Assembly: GCF_021130785.1 (NCBI RefSeq)
Contig: NC_060211.1
Span: 129,430,001 to 129,494,000, forward strand
Length of the DNA stretch: 64,000 nt
Direction: 5' to 3'
DNA from: Homalodisca vitripennis
Lineage: Eukaryota > Arthropoda > Insecta > Hemiptera > Cicadellidae
A model generated the notes under the pieces. The model saw only the letters and a program-made list of their open reading frames with translations. It ran no database searches and had not been told where the DNA came from. Every line of letters starts with the position of its first letter. The stretch's first letter is position 1. Below, one piece after another: positions 1 through 11,460 of this stretch. Both the position numbers and the translations under genes were made by a program.

Positions 1-198
1 GTAAACAACAACACTTTCTTAACAGACCCATCCAAAAATTCTAACAAATGGTCAAATTATATCCTATTCCTAAAACATACAAAATCACTACTAGATGTCA
101 TAAATAATTATAAGATAAATCCTCCAGCATGATACATTTATTCTAAATTATTTTTCTGCTTAATTTCAAACACTCAAGCTTTTACTTCTGACACCAAT
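1..198 (-). mobile_element. internal 5' edge of an LTR retrotransposon, with primer-binding site
   Basis: On the minus strand this is the sequence just inside the 5' LTR at 199-940. Directly after the LTR end comes ATTGGTGTCAGAAGT (198-184). The TGGTGTCAGAAGT part (196-184) resembles the primer-binding site found next to 5' LTRs of many Ty3/gypsy-type insect elements. The following 180 bases are AT-rich with no ORF; gag would lie beyond the window edge. Confidence 0.6.
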
Positions 199-940
199 TG
201 TTAAGTATGGGTGGGGTGTATTTCATATGTCAGGATAGCAAATAATGGGCAAACCTTAAGTGCTTGAGTGTAGAATATCTTTATTAATCCAAAGCATTTA
301 CATGAGAATTAAGCATTGATCTAAAGTGGTTCTTACAAGGGCTACTTATTAATGGAGACTACCAGATATATTCTATACCTGAGGGATAGCGTGACTTACC
401 CAGTACCATGGTCAAAAAGCCCAACAAAGACAAGGGTGCACGACGAGCGACACCGGGCAGAACTCTGGACTCCTAACTGGACTGGATCCTGACTCACGAC
501 TTCTGACTCCAAACACAGTATCGGAGCCTCCCCTACTGTGCCGCACCCCAGGGATTCTTAGTCTTGATTGGCCAGTGGGTTATTTTGGGTCTACACGTGT
601 GACCTCCAAGGACGGAACTGGTTTCCCACAGCGGGCATATGTGGTGTGCCGACATCCCGGATAATGGTTTCGGGTTATTTTTTGCTGCTTGTGTCCCCTC
701 AATGTCAAAACTTGTCTATTGATTTTACGTGATTCTGTATTCCCTGGGAATCTTCACTAGATTCTATCTCAAACTAAACTATATGGTTAATGCCTGATTT
801 GTGATAACCCTGTCTGCATTCCCAGACGCCCCTTAATGCTCCGAGAAGGGGTGTTAAGAAGGCTGATGCCCTAAAGAAATACTGGGTGTCTGTCTACTTT
901 CTAGACTGGCTTCCAATTAGGAGTAGAACAACTTATAACA
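199..940 (-). mobile_element. 5' LTR of a gypsy-like retrotransposon
   Basis: The segment starts TGTTAAGTATGGG and ends ACTTATAACA, so it has TG...CA termini and a TGTTA/TAACA terminal inverted repeat. It is 742 bp long, with a GC-rich middle (about 400-660) unlike its surroundings. A minus-strand polyadenylation signal, AATAAA, lies at 285-280. The primer-binding-site-like motif abuts it on the internal side. The matching 3' LTR and any target duplication lie outside the window. The outer boundary at 940 is inferred only from the terminal dinucleotide. Confidence 0.6.
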
Positions 941-2673
941 TATTATTCTTTTTTTTATAAAAAAATGTAATAAATTTGCTTATAATACATAAAGAATAAA
1001 ACTAAAAAACCCTTAAAAAGTTATACAAACGTGGGACATCTATGTCTAATTACTTGCTAAATTTGTACGCTTTTTTCCAAAGTTGTAGACAGAGTTTCCT
1101 GAAGGTTTAGTTTGAATACAACTCTTACTCGATGTAATGTGAAAACGTTGACAATTAAAAGAAACCCTGTAAACCAAAGTTAGAAAATGTAATTGCGTGT
1201 AATTTTTACGGTTCTTTTCCATTGAGTCGTAACGTAATATTGGATTGAGTGTACAGTTAAAATAGAAAAACTATTTTAAAAGTAATCACGCGAATTCTAA
1301 GTTCTAAAAATATATGCAAAATATTAATCGTGTCTTTTATCAAATAACTTTTACCAATTGGGATGATAATTAAAAATACAATGGTTGAGGCATATGTGAA
1401 TTTTACCCTCAGCTGGATACATTGAATAAATTGAATACCTTTTCATGTGATATTCTAGAGTTATTTAATTTTTGTTAATAGAAATGAATAATGTTATATA
1501 AGCCCTTGTTGCTTTTTAACTGAATCTTCAGGAGGTAAGTTAAAGCTCATGATAATAAATCCCAAAAGCGTTAAAATCAAAAGCATTTAATGAGCTGTTT
1601 AATTCAACTCAACTTTTTACTTTTTATAGTGCAACAAGTTAACTAGAATTGATTGTACTTTAAAAAAGATTATCTTAAATTTTGCACAAATATTTTATTA
1701 GGAGTAAAAAAAGGTACTGAATAGAATCTAATTATATCAATAACAGTAATAACTAAAACAGGAAATTAATTTTTTAAGTTAAGGCGATTTTAAAATATAC
1801 TGGAAAGTAATAAGAAGTTATTAAATTTAAACATTTTCAAGTAATTGCTTGTATGCTTCAGATTATTACTATTCAGAAAATGTCTCTTTGATATCAAGAG
1901 TACCTACTGCTATACATGTCATATTTTGTACAGCTGTATGTTCTTATTAGACTATCAACATAATACACTTTACAGCACTCATTTACATATATTACTACAG
2001 TATATGTAATCATTACTCTACAAAAACATACATATACAATGAAAGAACTTGTTAAAGTGAAAAGGCTGTTAAAAGAAAATAATGTCTCGTTTTAATAAGT
2101 TTAGAATATTGTAAACCAGAGCGTTGGATCCTATGTATTTTACAGAAATGAAATGTGTAAACCAACGATGAAGCGTCGAAGTAGAAACAAAATACATAGT
2201 TGCTGCTAAAAGTGAACACATAAAGCGGTGATATGACTATACTGCTCCATCAAGCTCAAGAAACATCTATTTTCGCTTGAATGAACGTCATGTTTTGTAA
2301 TTTTCCTAAGTTAGTTTTAGCCTGTAAATTATATTGTATTAATTGTATACAGTATGTAATTGACGTATGTTATGAAAAACAGATGTATTCGATAACTGCT
2401 CAATATTTTATATGTTTATTTATTATTTATTTGTCCGGTGGATCTAATTGTTGAAAAGAGACAAAGATAAAGACACTTAAATAGACTTAAGTAGACACAA
2501 AGAAGTTAAAATAGAGAAGAGGTCTAAGAAGATTGGAAACACTCAATGAGAGGTAGTCGAGGCGAGGTTAGAGTAATAATGGAGGATTTAGAAGAGAATC
2601 GAGTGGAGACGGATATGTTTTTTTTATATAGTTAATTCGACATAAAATAAAGCACGTTAAGAAAACAGGATTT
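941..2673. other. AT-rich intergenic stretch, nothing recognised
   Basis: Poly(A)/poly(T)-rich non-coding sequence with stop codons in all frames. I see no gene, RNA or element boundary here. Confidence 0.6.
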
Positions 2674-2843
2674 TCCGGACATTTCCCAATCGTTTAGCGA
2701 TACAAAAAATCAGTAACACTACGTTTCGAGATCTGCAATCACATCTCTTTTTAGGTAGCTTAGAATTACGTGTTGAATTACGAGTTAGGTTTTTATAAAC
2801 TGATTTTTTGTATTACTAAACAGACAATGGCAAATGTCCCGAA
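2674..2843. mobile_element. short TIR element (MITE-like) with a hammerhead-like motif
   Basis: An imperfect inverted repeat of about 40 bp brackets the segment: GATACAAAAAATCAGT near 2,699-2,714 faces ACTGATTTTTTGTATT near 2,800-2,815, and GGACATTT on the left is matched by AAATGTCC on the right. Between them is ACACTACGTTTCGAGATC. On the minus strand this reads GATCTCGAAACGTAGTGT, with a GAGAT/ATCTC stem next to GAAAC, as in the conserved half of a hammerhead motif. The upstream CTGAAGA half is degenerate (CTAAAAA). A related copy lies near 63,240-63,335. Confidence 0.5.
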
Positions 2844-3544
2844 ACATCCCTTTTCCTTCACAATCTTTTCATCGTGAAAAACACACTTCAAATAAAGCAT
2901 CTATTTTTTAAGTGTAATTTAATTTTAAAATGTAATTCTTCTCTCGTAATAGAAAAATAAAAACTATGTCACTCCCTGAAACGATACCTAATGTACGTAC
3001 TATAAAAGTTTAAAATTTGGTCTTCAGGCGTTTTTTATTTGGGTATAATTAAAACATTGGCTAAATTTATTACTTTAAGTGTCTGTAATCTCTTGTAGGG
3101 TGAACAAAAATCTTGTTCTACCACCATAACCTCTTAAAAAGAGGCTATGAATTAACATGAAAAAGATGTTCCAAGTCCGAAATCGAGTACACTCACTTAA
3201 TGGACTGTTTAGTAATAGTTAATTAGCTGCAATACATAAATGGTTTATACAGTGATACAGTGATAGATTATAAAGTGCTCATTGTATTTATAATAATTAA
3301 CAAAACAATTCACAAATAGCCACATTAAATACATTGGCATTAAAGTAAACCCTGTTCGCTTAAATATTAGAATTTCCAATAGTCCGAAAAAATGTTCTCT
3401 AATTTTTACTGCTCGAAAACCAATGAAGTAAACTAGAACTCTCTACTGAAAAATTTAAAATATGCACTCAATTTATTAATCACAAATCAGGTGTGATAAT
3501 ATAAATATGTGCTACATTTTATTAAATTACACGGTGGTTGTAGA
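2844..3544. other. AT-rich intergenic stretch
   Basis: No coding potential or recognised repeat was seen. Confidence 0.5.
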
Positions 3545-3742
3545 GGTGAGGAAGTTTGTCGCTAGACGATTTTCTATTCCATTGCACAAAATTGACACCA
3601 CTCCAAAGCACCTTCGCTAATTGGAATTTCGTCCTAAATTGGCAGTTTAGTGCTTCCACTCGAGCTGTCGTGTCGAGGCGAAATTGAAGTTATATTATCA
3701 CTTCGATACACAAGGGATGTTTAAAACTTCCTCACCTCTCTT
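3545..3742. mobile_element. MITE-like element with 16-bp TIRs
   Basis: AGAGGTGAGGAAGTTT at the left end is matched by AAACTTCCTCACCTCT at the right end. The interior contains a conserved block (about 3,560-3,690: TTTTCTATTCCATTGCAC, then AAAATTGACACCACT, then TTGGCAGTTTA). That block recurs diverged at about 39,000-39,110, which supports a mobile family. There is no ORF, so it would be non-autonomous. Confidence 0.55.
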
Positions 3743-4179
3743 TACCCTCTTCAGTAATGAAACAGAACCAAATAATACTGTTTGAGGAATATGATAACGC
3801 TGCTACTCAATGTTTTAAATATGGTTTTACTTTGCCTAAATTGTTTTTATGTTGGAATATTTAGTAAATATAAAAAGCTTTGACTTTTCGTGCAATATCA
3901 TTCGACAAAGTTGCTTGTAAAACTTTCATTCTATTAGAATAATAGAGGAACACTTAGAAATAATAGAAAAGGCTAATATTTTCAACAGAGAAGGTGGCAA
4001 CAGATGATAAAAAATGATGACAGTTTGTGTAAAGAAGCTATATATTTCACTAATCGATTGAGCTTTAGCTAATTGCGATAGTCAGATTCAGTACAAAATT
4101 AAGATTACACATTTAAAACAAGTAAAATAAATAAAAAATTGCAATACTAAAAATATCGGATAACACATAAGGATTACTA
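3743..4179. other. AT-rich intergenic stretch
   Basis: Nothing recognisable was seen. Confidence 0.5.
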
Positions 4180-5085
4180 GTTTGGTATTAGAAAAAAAGG
4201 GGATTCCCTACTGAAACTAGTGATTTTCTTCAAAACATGTTTAATGATAATAATGTATATAATTGTGGGTTCCTTTGGTCCTAGAATAATGTTTTCCACC
4301 GTTATATTTAAAAAATATACATATATATACTCACATCCGTTTTGGAATTTTTGAGTTTTATTTTTAGAAAAATACATGGGATTTTGAATGTTTTATAACT
4401 TTGTAACTAAGGAAGAAATATTATTGTTTATTATCTCATTTTGAAGAACATGACAAGTACTAAGTATTTGTGCATGTTCAAGTTTATTTCTCCAATAGTT
4501 TTAAATATATGGCTTTAAAATAACATTTTAAAACCTTTTATATAAATATTATTTTTATTAATTTATTATATAAACTTTTTCTCGAACATATAATAATATC
4601 CATGCACAAAAAAGTGTTACAAGATTACAAATAATATGTAGTAAAAGTGTCACTGCTTTAGCTTTGATAGTTAAAAAGTTATAAGAACTTTTGTGTAAGA
4701 AATATAAAAATTTAAAATCTGCTTAAAGTTTGAAGTTTAGTAGCTGAAAGTAACTTACCATACTGGTACTTGTAGTCGGTGAATGGTATAGTTATATATT
4801 GAAGATTTGTAGGCCTAATTTTGCTCTATTTGCTATATTATTAAAAAAGTTATAGTAAATGATAACAAAGACATAATTAGGTTTTAAAATCAGATGTGCA
4901 TGCTCCTCTTCAAATATTTTTTTCACGGTAATGAAAAGTTAAATTATAGTAAAGGTAATTTTTTATGGTTTCTTATAATTAGAATTAAAGTAGAATTAAA
5001 GTAAAATATTAAAGATAATTTCAAATTTTTGTCATAATTGGCCATTTTCAGTAGGGAATCCCCCCCCCCTTTTTTTTAACAAATA
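4180..5085. mobile_element. non-autonomous TIR element, about 0.9 kb
   Basis: The left end reads GTATTAG, a run of A, then GGGGATTCCCTACTGAAA. The right end is the inverse, TTTTCAGTAGGGAATCCCCC, a longer C run, a T run and AACAAATACTG. The TIRs are about 30 bp and differ mainly in homopolymer length. The interior is AT-rich with only a spurious 66-codon minus-strand ORF. The superfamily cannot be assigned and no clear target duplication was found. Confidence 0.5.
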
Positions 5086-6168
5086 CTGAATCACGTTCTA
5101 TTTTACAATTATAGCTTCACTTTTTCTAATAGCCTGTGTAACGATCAAAATACTATACTGAAAGGTTCCGATATTTTCCATACATGACTAAGTTAATAAC
5201 TCACTTCCGGAAGAAATGTAGTGATATCCGTTAAACCAATTGGCCTGCCTCAGTTACGAAACCATTCCCATGAGCTCTATCTGCAAGTATTAATTTTACC
5301 TATAGCAATATGTTCTTAGTGAATAATGCAGCAAATAATAAAAATAATTCAGATTACATCTTTTTGTTTTGTGCCATGACAATAAGTATTGGAATTGCAA
5401 ATGCTTAACACTATTCGCGTTTATTTGATTAATAATTATTGTTTCAGATTTCAGCTGATTAGAGCACAAAACTGAGGAATTGTCATAAGGAAACGCAAAG
5501 CTGTTTTTAGTCAGGATAACGACTGTCAAGTTTCGTGACAGAAATATTTTGTGGTGATATCTTCGTGGTCAACATATCGTGGTTATCATCTTTCATGATC
5601 ATCAGCACCCGTGGCTATTAGACTCTATTTTTTAAATGAGGTTATGTCAGTTCAAAAGGTCAGTCAGCGACATTCATCCCAGACCAAGTGTCAGTACATA
5701 ACATCAGAGTGGTATAATAAATTATTATCAATAGCCCTGAATGCTAAGATTTATTTATTAGAGTACACCCTGCGTACTTTGGTATAATGTATGCAGTCAA
5801 TAGTGAACTTAACACACGGTCTGTTTAATAGGAAGCTTCGCACAACGTACACAGATTCAAGTAAGATAACAAAAAAAAAAAAAAAAAAAAAAAACTGATC
5901 CACCGTAACAACAAACAATGTGTACGCTCCACGGTTCTGCGGGTTTGCCGATGCTGAAACGAGAACGTTGATTGATACTGAGTAAACATTCCGACATGAT
6001 AACAGGTTCACGAATAGAGGTTTAGATACAGAAACGGTGTTGCCGATGTTGTGGACTTTTTTCAGGACAGTACAACACTCAAGACGAAGATACCAGGTCT
6101 TCAAATTGGAGTAGAAATGCATGAATGACTTTTTCTACTTACTTTGTTACCTTTATATTGTTATTTTA
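5086..6168. other. intergenic stretch with an A24 run
   Basis: No gene was recognised. A 24-base A run lies at 5,871-5,894. It could be the tail of a retroposed fragment, but no upstream coding remnant is visible. The minus-strand ORF spanning this run gains its middle from poly-Phe. Confidence 0.45.
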
Positions 6169-6169
6169 T

Positions 6170-6393
6170 GTTGTGTTACCTTGCCTTCGTTTGCCCAGTG
6201 GGAGGCGAAAGATCTTCTCTTGAGTTCGTGGCGAGGAAGGTTGTATAAACTTTTCGAAATAAAACAACGGAGTCGAACTAATAAATGATTTATTAAAATT
6301 AGCACACTCTTTGGATGAGGTTAATAAAACAATTAGGTTTGATTAATACCTAATTGAGAATTTAGAATTTGGCTTCCGAAAAGTTAAAATAGG

Positions 6394-6482
<89 letters not shown>

Positions 6483-7005
6483 GACTCCCGAGCATGGCTT
6501 CAACATCGCCCGATCCTCCCGCTGCGAAGGCTCTAGACCAATCTGAGCGCGTTTAGTCTTACGATGGTACTCTGGGAGGTGCTGCCGCCTAGGCGATTTA
6601 TTTAGTAATTCACAAAGTACATAGCGCTTTTAGACTGCTCTAGGCCTGCGTACAACACAACTATTGCTGATTTCAGCGCATTCCGTACACGTGGCTGCGA
6701 CAACACCGGTGTTGTCGAATCACCCGCGGGCTTCTATTTAATGCATATACAGGCTGTGGCAGAACTCCTGTCCCTTTCTTCTGAAGTGACCTTAACGCCT
6801 ATATTTTCCTATATTCGTCCGGATGTCTCTTGATGTGTACGGCGGCATTGTTACATACTGTGGAGGTCTTACCAATATAAAGGTGATTAAAATGATCACT
6901 AAAGTACCGGTAACAATAAGACATTTTCGTAGAATTCTCAGCTCAGTGTTAGGTTAAAATAATTTATATGTTGAAATTTTGGGGCGTTAACACCGAGTTG
7001 TCGCA
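6170..7005 (-). mobile_element. 3' LTR (solo or truncated) of a second LTR retrotransposon
   Basis: On the minus strand a polypurine tract (GGTGGGGGGAG, 7,016-7,006) is followed directly by TGCGACAACTCGGTGTTAAC, a plausible LTR start. The segment ends near 6,170 at ...GGTAACACAACA. A minus-strand AATAAA lies near the 3' end in the 6,290s. The interior holds a long (GA)n tract. No matching 5' LTR was found in the window, so the element is truncated or rearranged. The exact 3' end is uncertain by several bases. Confidence 0.45.
6396..6480. repeat. (GA)42 microsatellite
   Basis: An uninterrupted GA/AG dinucleotide run of about 85 bp lies inside the LTR candidate. Confidence 0.95.
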
Positions 7006-7016
7006 CTCCCCCCACC
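7006..7016 (-). other. polypurine tract
   Basis: Minus-strand GGTGGGGGGAG abuts the LTR start. This is the expected plus-strand priming site of an LTR retrotransposon. Confidence 0.45.
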
Positions 7017-8110
7017 GTAGATCATGCTGCCCTCAGCATTGGGTACTTGTGGAGTACCGAAGAGTTCTTATTGTGCCTCCCTTCCTAGCCAAGCGTACAA
7101 CTGCCACCAAGTCTACATGTTGATCTTATTTTTTATTAATTTTAAATTAATTGGTATGCTACAGATAGATGCATTCAATTGATGGTAGAAAAAAAATACG
7201 AAAAGGCTTCAACATTACTGTTCATACTATGGACAGAATTCTAACTCGAAAATTAAAATTTGGACACATATTCGCGACTTAGGCCTTCTCTCTTTACAAC
7301 ATTTACATACTATTCTCTTACTCACTATCACAACGGTCTCTCTCTTTATACGATTACCCAACTACATACATATTTATGGCTTAAACCCAAAACCCACCCA
7401 AGTTAACATATCAGAACACACATTTACAAAAACAAACTTAGGATCTCTACAAGAAAGAAAAAAAAATCATATAATAAATTACAGAAAATAAAAGAAACTA
7501 AACGCTATAGACTACCAAGTTTTCACTAAGGACAAAGGACCAGTTTCCCTCAGGCTAACAAATTCATAAGACCTAAGAATACCAGACGTTCAAACGTCTA
7601 CAACCACAAAAATTGCATGAACTATTATGACATCCCTACAACAAATACATTGACATGGCAATAGCGACAATACAATATGTAAGTAAAATTAAGCTAACAG
7701 GGTGACTGTCAAATTTTTTTGCCACTCTGGGTTAGTGCACTTCATGTACTCTTAAATGAAAACCAATTATAACAAAGTAATTATTCCAGGCACATGTATC
7801 ATAATTTGGAACGCTACTCCCTCATTCTTGGATAAGCCTCATGAGATTCACTTGGGGCCGGTTGCCTCGGTCACCACTACTTTTGAAAGTCACCGGACTG
7901 GTCCCTTGTAAAAGATACAGTAAAATAGGAAATTCAGTAATTGTAAACTTGCAACACAACTCAACCTAGAACGCATTCAATGACACTTGATTTCCTGATT
8001 TTTTTAAACACTAAATGGAGCTGCTCACCAGGCTTACAGAGAAGTTGTGGAGTTCTCCTGACACAGGATTGACCTTCCGTAGCCACCAGTACACGCAACT
8101 TCGCAGTAAC
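7017..8110 (-). mobile_element. probable decayed internal region of the same LTR element
   Basis: The first 100 bases upstream of the polypurine tract read on the minus strand as an open stretch that includes VVRLARKGGTIRTLRYSTS. This could be the C-terminal end of a pol-like ORF, but no diagnostic motif is present. The rest is AT-rich, with short GC-richer pieces at 7,840-7,910 and 8,030-8,110 and no intact ORF. The assignment rests mostly on position next to the polypurine tract. Confidence 0.25.
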
Positions 8111-10339
8111 TGGCAAGTCAGCTCCCCAACTCTAGAAATACTGATTGACTACCCTACGTGTAACCACTGATCCCATTTCAACTTACATGTGACACATAAA
8201 TTCCTTAACTAACAGTTACATTTTCAGTGAATACATAAAATATGAATAAACACAAGGGTTTATACCCTGCCTAACATCTTAATACAATTCTGCAGACCTG
8301 GTAAAGACATCTTTTCTGTCTTGCTAATGGGGTCCGAAAAATCCCTTAGCAAGACACTCTCAACGGCGTTATTACTGGAATGTCACTTCATTTTCAATTT
8401 AGGAAAGTTATTCGAGCTGTTTCAGGGTATCCACAGTCCGGTTGGGGAGTTGAAAAGAAAGGGTATTTGGGTTTGGGGGTGCCGGCTTTACCTTCCCATA
8501 GATACCAGTTTAACTCGAGCATTCTTGGTCCTCTTAGGATATGCTATTTACTTTAATAGAATGTTCAACGAATTATAGTAAACTCTGCCATTACCAGTCT
8601 GCGTTAACATACATACACAAGTCAAAACCAAGTGATCAGCATACAGAGAGCATCAACAAACGTATTAGGGGATCCCCAATCACTCTTCCACCATGTTCCT
8701 ACGACTAAGATTCCAGAAGCACTCGTTCAGTCTCGACACAGGTTGATCTCCGGTTTTCTACAGTCACCAACACACACATCCCGATGAAGTCGAAAGTTTG
8801 CAACTAATTTCACAGTTACAGTGTCCAGGGCCCAACTTTCCACTCCTTGTCCGATTACCGTACGGTCAGTTTGACGTCACTTGTGGTTCGTGGGGTTGAC
8901 ATACTCCCACTCTGGTCTCGATCGATCTCGCCTTGATCAGCATCTGGTCTAGAACAGTGCGTACAGTCTCCTCGAGGGTCTGGAGAGGCGACTCTGTCTG
9001 GGCGGCCTGCGGATACTGTCTGCTATCTCTCAGGCCGGCACGGAGCAGGTCGGCAACTCGCACCCTCCATCTTAGCAACAGAACAACAAAATTAACACCA
9101 CAACAAGAGACGTACCACCAAACGTTGCATACTTGATAACCATGCGTCTGTGATAGTGGGACCTAAGCTAAAAGGTTTCAAACACTAGAATAGACCGACT
9201 ACGTATCACCTGGTAAAACCTTAGGAGTAATGTGACGATTAATCTCTGTATGTAAAAAAGTCCAAATGAACAATGAAACAAAAACCAATGACTACATTTA
9301 GCTCTGGGAAAATCAATGGTAATTTGTCTTTTGTTCGCTAAGAGCTGAAGAAGCAGTATTTGCATCCGGTTAAGAGCACTGAGTTCAGAACAGTTCTGCT
9401 AGCTATTGAAAGTGTATTTCTTGAACGAGCAATTCTGTCTCTATATGTTGTATACATCTGTCGGAAGTGAGATGTGGGAATACATTAAATACTAAAACTC
9501 ATTTATTGCTATTTTTTTTTTAAAACTTTGTATATATAACCTTATACGAATTTAAAACTTTCCAATTTTATAAAATGTTGGTAATGTATGTACGCTTATA
9601 TGTTTGCACTGCACAGATTAAGTAGGCAGTTGGGTGTCAGCTGCACTATTATTGACGTGAGCCTACTGTCTACTGTCCTAGGTCAATGAACGGCCTATTG
9701 CGCATGCGCCATTGTACCAATAGTTTCTTAATAATAATTACTGGCTCTTTTCAGTGAATCTACTACGCGAGCTGCGTTATAGGCAGTCGGTAACCTTTTT
9801 ATATAAATATCTGCAATCCTTAAAGTAATGAAATGTAATTTTATTAATTAACAATATGAATTATATCTTAGATTTATTAACTTCTGAGAATAAGCTAGAT
9901 ACCCAGTACGTGATGCTAGCTGTTATGAAATTGTTTAAAATATAAATTTGTTGTAAGTTATATTTAGGAAATTGAAATTGATTTTATTTTAAACTTCTTT
10001 GCATCTAATTGTAGTATGATGGTACAGCGGTGTTTCGCAGAACAACCCAGTCACACAACATCGAATGTCACTCAATCAATGGGTGATCGCTGACTTGCCT
10101 TACTGTCAACCCGCTTGCCTAACTTTTGGCGGAAGTTGAGTTTAACATGCAAAATTAATTATTGGTGAGGGGCTTCTCAGCCGTAACTTTGCCTAGTAAA
10201 GAGATGATTACTTTAATTTCTTATTGAGAAATTCAAGGCTACCTTATATTATAAATGTATAATTTTAAATCAACATTATTAATACTACAGGAATATAAGT
10301 AATTTCAATCCATCCAAAGAATTTGTTTTTGAGAAGGAC

Positions 10340-10344
<5 letters not shown>
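8111..10344. repeat. palindrome arm segment A (left, outermost)
   Basis: The whole segment recurs inverted at 51,200-53,464. The paired coordinates keep an almost constant sum (about 61,545-61,575), so few indels separate the copies. The match begins abruptly at TGGCAAGTCAGCTC (8,111) and ends at GGACCTTTT before a (TA)n tract. Both copies contain a 70-codon ORF differing at two residues. The nature of the sequence is unclear. It has some GC-richer, possibly coding-derived parts (8,850-9,080) and may be old transposon DNA. Confidence 0.85.
8866..9078 (-). CDS. unidentified 70-codon ORF in arm A
   Basis: The ORF lies in a locally GC-rich block and begins MLRWRVRVADLLRAG. It has a predicted amphipathic middle (ESPLQTLEETVRTVLDQM) and ends PHEPQVTSN. 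The inverted copy at 52,493-52,705 keeps the same frame with only Y to H and R to H changes. I do not recognise it. Its length, position and helical middle could fit the start of a transposon gag-like protein. Preservation in both arms may reflect recent duplication rather than selection. Confidence 0.25.
   Translation of the reverse strand: MLRWRVRVADLLRAGLRDSRQYPQAAQTESPLQTLEETVRTVLDQMLIKARSIETRVGVCQPHEPQVTSN

Positions 10345-10384
<40 letters not shown>
10341..10384. repeat. (TA)n microsatellite
   Basis: A pure TA run, followed to about 10,510 by degenerate TA/TTTAT repeats. It marks the inner end of arm segment A. The other arm has an equivalent TA tract at 51,141-51,187. Confidence 0.9.
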
Positions 10385-10387
<3 letters not shown>

Positions 10388-10985
10388 ATATTTATTTGTT
10401 ATTTTTATATTTATATATATAAATTTATATATATAAAAATATAATATATATAAATAAAAAATATATATAAATATATATATATAAATAAAAAATATATATA
10501 TAAATATAACAATTTATATTTATACTTTATATATACATAGACGAAAGTACCTTACGTGAAGGAGTAAGGTAAAAACAACACGTCTTGGACCACGGTAGGG
10601 TTTGCATAGATGCCTATACAATTTTGATCTCTCTAAAACATTTAAGCTATGAAGTATTTAGTCATAATGTTTGCTTCATGGTAATTTAAAAGTCATCTTT
10701 AGACCAATTTATTATCAAAAAGTTGTATATAAATTAAATAAATTACGTTTTGTTCTAATAATCAAACTTTAATAAATAGAATATCACAATATTAACGGTG
10801 TGCAGTGTACAGCCCATCAAGTGATAAAAATAACATAAACTACGCCGTCATAACAATTATGATAAAAAAGGGTTTAAAATATTTCACTTTGATCTCGTAG
10901 ACAAATTTGCAACATTCAGATAACAAAGTTTAAATTGATGCCAATGAGACCCAAACTGTTGTATAAATAAATCTTTTACTACTCT
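10385..10985. other. left-arm sequence with no counterpart in the right arm
   Basis: About 600 bp of AT-rich non-coding DNA lies between segments A and B. In the right arm this position is occupied by a Penelope-like element. The stretch was therefore either lost there when that element arrived or gained on the left. Confidence 0.5.
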
Positions 10986-11157
10986 CTGGCGATGAGAAAA
11001 CAGTGAAATAAGATGTTTATTACGATTTAATTATTAAAGAAAGTTGAGCCTTATTTTGGCAAGATAAAAGATCACATTATGCTTGGAAGACTTTTATAAT
11101 TACAATGCAGTGTTTAAAATTAGTCTATACTATGCTGGAACGTTTACATTTTTCAGT

Positions 11158-11460
11158 ATGCCTCGTATTGACTGGAAAAGGGTGGGTAGAGCTAGCATTC
11201 CTTTCTTCCAAGGTGACATAATTGAGATAGAGATGTTATCCCTCCTCATGGAATCTCGACGGGAGATGACTTCTACGACACAAACACAGCTATGTTGCGA
11301 CCGCAGCGGTATAGTAGAAGAGCACGTGAGTTGTGTCGTATCAGCTGGATGTACTGAACTATTGTTACTATTTATATACTTATTTATGTGTTATATTTAT
11401 GTTATATCGGGCTATCTATGTTACCTTCCTCTCAACTATACACTTCTTGCTATTAAATAA
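11158..11460 (+). CDS. candidate exon or ORF conserved in both arms
   Basis: The ORF starts MPRIDWKRVGRAS right after a good acceptor-like tract (TTTACATTTTTCAG). The inverted copy at 42,311-42,030 is also open and differs only by R to G and E to D over the first 60 residues. The N-terminal 70 residues look protein-like (IPFFQGDIIEIEML, then SLLMESRREMTSTTQ). The C-terminal part is a leucine/isoleucine/tyrosine-rich string that is more likely AT-rich non-coding translation. No family was recognised. This is either a real exon or a chance ORF in a recent duplicate. Confidence 0.25.
   Translation: MPRIDWKRVGRASIPFFQGDIIEIEMLSLLMESRREMTSTTQTQLCCDRSGIVEEHVSCVVSAGCTELLLLFIYLFMCYIYVISGYLCYLPLNYTLLAIK

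Noticed and set aside
5871..5894. A24 run as the tail of a retrogene
   Set aside because: No coding remnant upstream and no flanking duplication, so it may be just a homopolymer.
8321..8578. 85-codon ORF in arm A and its mirror at 53,024-53,254
   Set aside because: It persists in both arms only because the arms are similar. Composition and lack of motifs suggest a chance frame, and the mirror copy differs in length.
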